From Conidiobolus incongruus B7586 (taxonomy: Eukaryota > Entomophthoromycota > Entomophthoromycetes > Entomophthorales > Conidiobolaceae), in the NCBI GenBank assembly GCA_000697335.1, contig JNEM01013654.1, positions 1 through 30,267 of the forward strand: DNA of 30,267 bases. The letters run 5' to 3'. A model generated the notes under the pieces. It made no database searches and was not told the origin of the DNA. It saw only the letters and a program-made list of their open reading frames with translations. The position numbers were made by a program, and so were the translations under genes. Within the stretch, counting starts at the first letter, position 1. Each line of letters opens with the position of its first letter. This document shows positions 22,642 through 30,267 of this stretch, one piece after another.

Positions 22642-23777
22642 TTAATAATTGAAATTGAATGAGTATATTGAGTCGGTATCATACATATCAACATTCGATC
22701 TTGATAGTTGATACGGAGCAGGTGGAAGCGTCGTTAATAATTTTAATGAAGCAGGGTTGACCAATTTGGCATTCTCTGTCTGAGTTAGCGCGTCCATAAA
22801 TTCAATATTCATAGGAGGAGGATTAATGAGCATTGGTGGAGGTGATTGAAAGCCTATTAAACTTTCATCAAATCTTAAATCACCTATAATTGATCAATTG
22901 TCACTGAGGTATAATAGATCGAAATGATTCACACTTACTCAATTGGTTCAATTCCAGCAGTTGAATAACCTGATTCAACTGATTAATATTATCAAGCAAT
23001 AATCTTAATTCTTCAAGCAAATTCATATTGGACTCTATGAGAGTATCAATTTCAAACCTGAGTTGAAATTCGTTAATTTTAATTTGATTGAATTGGTTTA
23101 AAAAATTTTCGATAAACTCTCCATAAGGATCCAAGTTAGGATTCTTATAAATGATATGTTCGATCAGGTCAAATTCCTGAGGTAGAAATAATTCGTGAAA
23201 GAATTCATATATTTGAATGCTTTGCTTTTGCTTTTGCTTTTTTGCTTTTTTAAACCCATAGCTATAATGTTATCTAGTTAGTTATATAATCCGAGCATTT
23301 AATAATAGCTATTACTTGGTTAACAACTTGATAAAGCTACTTATACTGAAGAATTGAAATAGCTTTGGAAGATGATTGTGTACAAACTCTGTCTCAAAGC
23401 GAATTGTAAAATAGTTGGAGTCATGATTCCAATATATGTAATGGGGAAGTAATTCATAATTTAAAATACTAAACATAACTGTAAGTCAATGGCAAAAGGT
23501 GATGCTGTTATAAACTTTACCAATGAAGCTTTTTAAGAAATTGATGAGGTAATGAAGGAATCATTGGATGTTCCATTGAATGATCCAATTCGGGAGCATG
23601 CAGGGAATAGTTGGACAAAGGTGTGAGGGTAAGGGGATTGATACCAATACTCGAGTCAATGGATCCTGTTGGAATGCAAGACTTTTGATCGATTGGAAAT
23701 TTTGGGGAAGAATTCATGAGATAATGAGCAGGCTGAGAAGTCATGATGAAAGGGCAGTTAATGACTACGAAATTCAT
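22642..23777 (-). CDS. diverged heat-shock-factor-type transcription factor, 4 exons, 324 aa
   Basis: Exons 23521-23777, 23316-23468, 22939-23261 and 22642-22883. The introns are 52, 54 and 55 nt (donors GTAAAG, GTAATA, GTAAGT; acceptors TTTAG, TATAG, TATAG), and intron 2 has ACTAAC as branch site. The joined frame is exactly 325 codons including TAA. Residues 80-176 align without gaps to the first 60 positions of HSF DNA-binding domains: FLKKLHCILN, IYWNHDSNYFTI, FVHNHLPKLFQFF, SSFIKLLTNYGFKK. A basic wing (KKAKKQKQKQ) and IYEFFHELFLPQEFDLIEHI follow, the latter matching the usual EFxHxxFxRGxxxLLxxI. A heptad array (I197 to L239, positions 204, 208, 211, 218, 222, 225, 229, 232, 236, 239) fits the trimerisation coiled coil. 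The tail is short and Pro-rich. HSF proteins bind nGAAn repeats as trimers in the nucleus. The recognition helix is altered, and no receiver domain (as in Skn7) is present. Whether it is Hsf1, Sfl1/Mga1-like or a private paralogue is open. Confidence 0.85.
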
Positions 23778-23785
23778 TCTATTTG

Positions 23786-23796
23786 TTTTTTATATA
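23786..23796 (-). promoter_or_regulatory. TATA-like element before the HSF-type gene
   Basis: TATATAAAAAA on the minus strand ends only 8 nt before the first ATG (23777). If it is the TATA box, transcription would begin downstream of that codon and translation would start at Met12 (ATG at 23742-23744, A at -3). That would shorten the protein by 11 residues without touching the DNA-binding domain. Confidence 0.35.
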
Positions 23797-26700
23797 CTAA
23801 AATATCATCTAATTGCATATTTTTTCGGTGAATTTAGTCTATTACTGTTCCACAATTAATTTCATTTTTCACCCAGGCATAATTATATTTAATACATCGT
23901 GACACTTTGTTTTTTATTTACATATCATCGATCATAGATTACTATATATATCATACCGATATATTTATGTTAAATGTGTTTTAGTAAAACTAAATGAATT
24001 AATTTATAAATAAATTACAATTATATTGATTCATTAAAATACAAATATAGTATAATATGTTATATAAGGAAATATAACATCTTTCATACCAAGTTTGGTG
24101 GTATGTACAGTAAAAATAATTTATTCATTAATGATACAATTTTAATTTTTGATGATTTAATTCTATTTTCAAGTATAAAACTATAATTTTATAAAAATTC
24201 TCACACAATGTTTTGAATTAATTCGGCGTAAAAATATTACCAAGAAAATTTCAACAATTACAAAAGTCAGATTTTCAATATTTATGCATTAAATCAAATT
24301 GATTAAATTTTTTATTTTTTATACAAATAATTTGAACAATAATGTAAAATTATAAGTATTTCATGTTTGGCCCAGAATTAATATTATTTGAAACTTATGG
24401 TATTATATATATATATATCATTAGACAAACTAAAGCATTTTGAATAGTTATTTTTTATAAATCGAATCGAAGTTATTGATTTGAATATTTTCAATGAAAT
24501 ATAAGGTTGAATTATTATTATTTAATTTTTCTTATTTTGTCCACTTAACTACAGTAAGATAATAAACTATATTAAATAACAAGAATTAAAACTAATTAAT
24601 TCATTATATTGTATTAGGATAATAGTTTATAGTTAATTATTTATAAAGTTTAGTATTAATATTAAAATTATTTGCCATAATATATTTATATATAAATTAA
24701 TAAATTAAAAAATTAATTATTAATATTTATTATAATTATATCAATATTTTATATTTTAAATTTATAATATATAATTTTAATTAAATTATATATAAATACT
24801 GTATTTTTTCAAAATTATTTTGATATTATTTTTTGAATTAAAATTTGAAATTTTATATAAATTCTAAATTATTAAATTAAAATAAAATATATAATAATAT
24901 TAATAATAATAATAATAAATTAAAAAATTAATTATATATGATATTATCTAATTAAATCAATTATAATTAAAATATTAAATTTATTTAATAATCATTCATA
25001 TATTTTTAAATTTAATTATATAAAATATAAGTTTTTATATTTTCAAAGATTGTGGTAAAGGTTTGATTATATTTATGGATTACTTGACACGGACCAAGTA
25101 GATATATTTCAGATGATACTATTGGTCAATTCATTTTGATATAGCACTAAATAGGAAATTGGGTATATTTTTATTACCTGTCGACTTTTAACAATATTGA
25201 TTATTTGACCTATTTCTATATGCCAAAAAAGGTTATTCTAGTATATTTAATTAATTACAATGTTTTACATTGGTATTGCTTTATCTGGCAATTTCCTCAA
25301 TTTAGACTTATAATTATTTCAAATCCCATTTCAGATTTTTTAATTTTGATATTATGAAAATTATCAAATTGCTTTAGCATTAACTGATCGGTATAATATA
25401 CCAAATTGATATTATCTATTTAGTTGCTATCATTATACCTAAGACCGATTCTATTGAATCAATGTTATAATGATTTGAGACTAAGTATTCTTTTGCTTAA
25501 TTGCAAATAATTACAAAGATATTTCATAAATAATTATTAATATTACTGCATATAAAGCTATATTCATCAAGTATAGTGAATAGGGGAAAGATAGCACATA
25601 TAATAAAAGTGTGAAATGGGATATATGAATCACTTGTTCATATCTCTCTCAACCATTTAAGATTTTGATTATTTGTTACTTTGTGTTAATTAAAAAAGTC
25701 TTTAGGAGTGGCAGGATAGTTAAATTTTAATTATTTATACGTAACTGAATTAAACTTTAGTTGGGCTATAATTAAAAAATATTCCCAATTTAGATCATTT
25801 TTTGATATTATTATTTTTTGAATTTTCAATGTCATTTAATGTGTATTTAAGACTTGGCCATATATTACTCCATAATCCTCAATATTAAAACAATAATTAC
25901 ACCATAACAAAATATTCGAATAACTTTTGAAATGTATTAATTTAATTCATTTTAAAATAAATGAACTTGAATGAATTCGATTATATCCGAATAAAGCTAA
26001 TAAATCAATTCAAAGACATTTCAACCAATCGAGCATAATAATTTAATTAAATTATAACTTAATTTGAAATAAAAATAATTTTAATCAATTGATCAAAAGT
26101 CCAATTAAAACAGAGCTCAAGTCTCTACTTTTTAGATTTTTGTATGCTCAATAGTATTAATGTAACTATATTAGGGGTATGATAAAGTTTATGAATTTCG
26201 TCATTGATTAAAATCGGGTATAGAGAACCAACAATCAATTCGATTCACGGATTTGATTAAATAAATGCTTCAAAATAGCTTAAATCATTATTTTGATAAA
26301 TTTGAAACAATATTTTAATGTTTTGACTGAATTATCAATATTAATAGAATGAAATAAGGTCAATTTTATTCCAATTCACTGAATTTTTTTGTTCCAAGGT
26401 CATAACATTAAAAATTAATCAAATCATGTGGCAGAATCATTCATTTAATGGACGCAAGTTTGACCAAATTGGAATGTTTGAGCAATGGGTGAAGTGTTAT
26501 TGAAATTAAATTCGGAGAGTTGTTATTTGATTAGGTGTATGCTGATGTCTAGACTGACATAATGGATTATACCTTCAATAGCATATGGATCAATTAAATT
26601 CGTTGGTAGTCTCGGTTTAACATAGATCATTTGTATTTTAATTTTGATTTTTTCCATCCTATCAATGGAGAGTTCATTAAAATCAGTTTAACAATCACAA

Positions 26701-28223
26701 AAAACATGTCAATTAATTATTTGTTATATTTTTATTAAGCAATTAATCATTATTCACTCAAATCATATATCTGTTGCTAAATTACCTCTTTAACTCTTCC
26801 ATCCTCGAATATCGACTAAATGAAATCATTTAATTAGTTAATTTCAGTATTTGATATTGAGTTAATAACAGCTGGGTCACCAATGTTACATCGATACGTT
26901 AATACAAAACTAGATTACTGAAAGTTTTGTGAATATTCTGAAAAAAGGATTGGGTGATATGTTTTACAATGAGAACCTTCATATTCAGCTCAACCAAGTC
27001 AAAGTAAAAACTATCTACGCTAATTATTTGGCATCACAAATTATTTAATTAATTCAATGATGTTATTTTGGAATACCAACCTTATTGTAAATTTGGAGAA
27101 TGAAAATTCAATAAAGGTACTAAAAAATCTTATGTTATGAAGAAGAGTTATTCAATAAACTAATTAGGAAATATTAGATATCAATGTAATGCTAATTGAT
27201 ATAATTAAAATCAAAACTAGTCACTTCAATCCTTAGATAATCAATGATTTCGGTAATATATAATATTAACTCCTTATTAAAACTTGTTTTGAATAGATGC
27301 ATGTATTTAAATTATCCTCTTTATCAAATCGCCATCTCTATGTAAAACATATTAATTTATTTAATAGATGAATTTAGTTAATGATTACTATGTTGAAAAT
27401 TAACTTTACAATATGAATAGTTTTTAAATATTTATATTAAAAATATATTTAAATTAAATTACAATATTTGAAATTTAATATCAACTTATATTGATGAGTA
27501 TAATACAATAATAATTATCTCCTTTAAAGAGAATGGCATATTAATGCAATATCGCATATCAAGCTTAAAAGAAATTCTTTCAGCCCATTAAAATACAATT
27601 ATATTTAAAAACTAATATTTTGAAGGTGACTTTATGGAAATGATTCATGCAAATTTTTCACTCGTAGATTTTAGTCTATTTTTAGTAAAATATTAAATTA
27701 TACAAGAATTAAAAATAATTTAGAATACATCAAAAATACTAATGTTTTACATAAAATTGATCAGATTCAAATAAGCTCTTTTGAGGATTGAATTTCTATA
27801 TAATGCTTTTTTAAAACATAATTCATCTTTTATAGATCATGAATATCAACATTTTTGCTTTAAATCCCTTAAATACCTTAAGTACCTTTATAATCCAAAT
27901 ATTTACCTTAATAATTAGTTTATATAATTTTTTATATATTTTTGAATATTGATAGAATATTTAAACACCAATATTCTTCAATTATTATTTATCTTGATAT
28001 TATTTAATTTTATTAAATATTTTAAAAATATTAGTATGGAAATTAAGAAATGGCAAATTTTTTAATTTCTGATCTTTCAAACATATTATACATTTTGAAA
28101 GATTATATATATATAAAATATATAGGAAAATAAATATTTTCAAACTATATATATATATATTCAATTTTAATTATTTTTTTTATTAAAATATTTTGATTTT
28201 AAAATTTACACTTAAATTTAATC
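23797..28223. other. about 4.4 kb A+T-rich DNA with decayed coding-like islands
   Basis: No intact gene. Two stretches are less A+T-rich and read as coding-like on the plus strand but are interrupted several times: about 25040-25330 and 26440-26750. A third G+C-raised patch lies at 26890-27130. No family is recognised in any of them. An (AT)n run lies at 28146-28160, near the transposon. Confidence 0.4.
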
Positions 28224-29259
28224 ATGCTTAAACCAGATTGTGATTATCAAAAGGCTTTTATTTTTGTATCTTTAAAACTTAACCATAAACCCTCTAAAAT
28301 CATCCAAAACTTGTAAACAGCTTATGGAGATAGTGCTTTATCTAAAACTACCATATATTGCTAGATTTGTGATTTTAAAGCTAGAAAGGACACTATTCAA
28401 AATTTACCAAAATCTAGAAGACTAATTTCTACTGTTACTTTTTCACTTATTAATAGAGTAAAAAAATATATTAAGAAATACCTTTTTATTTCTGTTAGAG
28501 AACTATCAAAGCAATTTAATATTAATTATACAAGCATGTTATATTTACTTAAGTTTAAACTTGGATTAATTAATAAAAATGTAAAATAGATACCTTATAA
28601 TTTAACAGAAGCTTAAAAGAAAACTAGAGTAGCTATAGCTAAACTAAACTTATTAAGGTATAACTAAAAACAAAAGTTTTTACAGTAAATACTTACAATT
28701 AATGAATCTTAGATTCCTTTATATAATCCTTTACCTAAAAATAAAATAAGATGTTGGGTTAAGCTAAATTAATCCCCTCTACAAATTCCAATAAATAAGC
28801 ACTTTAAATATAAGTGAATGTTAATTGTTATAATGGATTATAATGGTATATGGTTTTCTTATTTAATACCTCAAGGAAAATTAATTAATAGTAAATTATA
28901 TATTACTTTTTTAAATAAAACAATTTCTAAATGGTGTTCTCAATATAAATTAAAGACACCTATTATTTTGCATGATAATTGCAAAATACATAAAACTAAA
29001 GCTGTAAAAGATTTTTTATATAAAAAAAATTAGAGGGAGTTACCACATCTAATATATTCACTTGATTATAATCTATGTGATTATAATTGTTTTAGACAAT
29101 TAAAAAAACAGCTTGCAGGAAAAAAAATTCCTGTAAAAAAAATTAAATTAGTTTGTGAAACATCAAATTTCAGTCTTTAATAAAAAAAACTGTTTTTTAG
29201 GTATTAGAAGCTTACCAAAAGTATAGAAAAGAGTTATTAATAATAAAGGAGGCTATTAA
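28224..29259 (+). mobile_element. dead mariner transposon (DD34D transposase relic)
   Basis: One frame from ATG 28224 aligns along its length with mariner transposases, and the span (1036 nt) matches the family's roughly 345 codons. Landmarks in order: YGDSALSKTTIY; the WVPHEL signature as stop-IPYNLTEA; the TGDExW block as TINES-stop; MLIVIMDYNGIWFSYLIPQG; ILHDNCKIHKTKAVKDFL; then LPHLIYSLDYNLCD for LPHxxYSPDLxPxD. From the D of HDN to the D of LCD is 35 residues, the DD34D spacing. The first catalytic Asp is Asn. Ten in-frame stops interrupt the frame up to 29033 (28314, 28362, 28587, 28614, 28665, 28686, 28710, 28770, 28815, 29031). A net +1 shift lies near the A-run at 29181-29189, then FLGIRSLPKV-stop-KR to the final TAA. 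Changes such as P to L, H to Y and W to stop are transitions. Terminal inverted repeats and TA duplications could not be fixed. It is non-functional. Confidence 0.88.
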
Positions 29260-30267
29260 TTTTATATTATTCATTAAATTTTATATATTATTTATTAATT
29301 TATTTGTTTAATTTTAATTTTAAAATTGTGTTATTATTTAATTTCTGCACTAATAATATAATTAATGATATATATATATTATTTTTCAATTATTAATTTT
29401 ATAATATTTATCATTTAAATAAAAATAGAACAATATTAAATTGCTTAATTTAATATAATCATCCATTGAAATATTTTGGTAAAAATATAATTAATAAAAA
29501 AATAATTATTAGAACTTATGATTTGATTTTATAAAGATCACCTATATTTTTAAAATATTTTTTATTTTATATCAGTTATTAACCTATTATTATCCTATAT
29601 CTTTCAATATTTTATTATTTTAATATATAATTGAATAAATCAAGTATTTAATAAAAATATTACCTTTTGATAAGAAAAATCAGTAATTTAATATTAATTT
29701 AAATTAAAAGTCAATTGTCTATAATTAAAATATTAAATCAATATAAAATTCAAACCTAATATTTTATTTAAAATGAAAATTAAATATTTTTTACTAATAT
29801 ATAAAAATATCTAATCTAATATATTCAATATTTATAATATATATATCTCAGTATTTTTTAATATTTTTTTAAACTCTAAATTTCAATATTATCAAATTAT
29901 TATATTTTATTAATATATCAAGTCCATTTAATTATTTAAAATAAAATAACCTTAATTAAAATTATTATAATTATTTAAGGTATTATTTTTAGTTTTTAGT
30001 TATCAATCTAAATTAAGTAATAAAATGTTTTTGATGTTAAATTTAAATAAAATTTTTAATTTATAATATATAAAAATGGTTATATAATATACTAACCTGT
30101 AAAAGTGAGTTATAAAATCAAAAACACTTATATTTTTACTAATAACTTGATTAATATTTAATAAAATAAACCTAAATTAAATAATTAAAATCTATTATAT
30201 TTATTAGTTATATATATCATTAAATGATGATATTTAGCTATTAATTGGTTAAAATATAAACCTGTAA
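29260..30267. other. A+T-rich flank of the mariner relic
   Basis: No open frame or recognisable repeat unit. The right end of the transposon probably lies in the first hundred bases but could not be pinned. Confidence 0.5.

Noticed and set aside
22642-23134. Two separate small genes at 22642-22833 and 22901-23134
   Set aside because: They are parts of exons 4 and 3 of the HSF-type gene, joined by a GTAAGT...TATAG intron.
23580-23831. 83-codon plus-strand frame opposite HSF exon 1
   Set aside because: Antisense shadow; the minus-strand reading carries the domain and splice sites.
28224-29259. Alternative genetic code reading TAG or TAA as an amino acid
   Set aside because: Intact genes in the window end with TAA, TAG and TGA at sensible places and have none inside; the stops are confined to the transposon and fit transitions.
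28140-29400. Terminal inverted repeats of the mariner
   Set aside because: Candidate arms share only a self-complementary TTTTAAAATT string, which is uninformative here.
1-30267. CRISPR array, bacterial operons or rRNA genes
   Set aside because: No regularly spaced repeats, no Shine-Dalgarno-led gene strings and no rRNA-like sequence; introns and Pol III signals show a eukaryote.

Overview
The window reads as nuclear DNA of a very A+T-rich fungus. Four things point there: an AP-1-type bZIP factor of the fungal Yap1/Pap1 kind; a Pcl1/Pcl2-type (Pho85-class) cyclin; very short spliceosomal introns of 52-83 nt with GTAAGT-like donors and TAG/CAG acceptors; and a decayed mariner whose lesions look like C-to-T/G-to-A hypermutation (RIP-like). 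I cannot place it to phylum. Coding exons stand out as clearly G+C-richer blocks in an A/T desert full of (AT)n tracts.

Layout: A tRNA-Phe(GAA) gene with its T-run terminator lies at 653-725 (minus). A small gene for a probable secreted protein (3513-3824, minus) sits alone in A+T-rich DNA. Next is a three-exon bZIP gene (4549-6121, minus; 478 aa) whose leader lacks upstream ATGs. After about 7 kb of A+T-rich, apparently gene-free DNA comes an intronless cyclin gene (13050-14162, minus; 370 aa) with an unusually long ATG-free, pyrimidine-rich leader and a TATA element just inside its far end. A C-rich block with G-quadruplex potential follows at 16271-16312, then an unexplained membrane-protein-like open stretch on the plus strand (17899-18240). 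About 4.4 kb further lies a four-exon gene (22642-23777, minus; 324 aa) that encodes a strongly diverged heat-shock-factor-type DNA-binding domain plus a long coiled coil. No single exon has an open frame above 108 codons, so it is easy to miss. The right end holds a dead DD34D mariner (28224-29259, plus).

All recognised host genes are on the minus strand. Three of the four proteins are regulators: an oxidative-stress-type bZIP, a CDK cyclin and an HSF-type factor. They are kilobases apart, each with its own promoter, so I see neighbours and not an operon-like unit. The most unusual items are the diverged HSF-type gene with its altered recognition helix, the AP-1 factor lacking the N-terminal half of the cysteine switch, the 564-base ATG-free zone before the cyclin, and the transposon fossil whose TAG codons fall on conserved tryptophans. 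Several G+C-raised islands between genes look like decayed coding DNA that I cannot assign.
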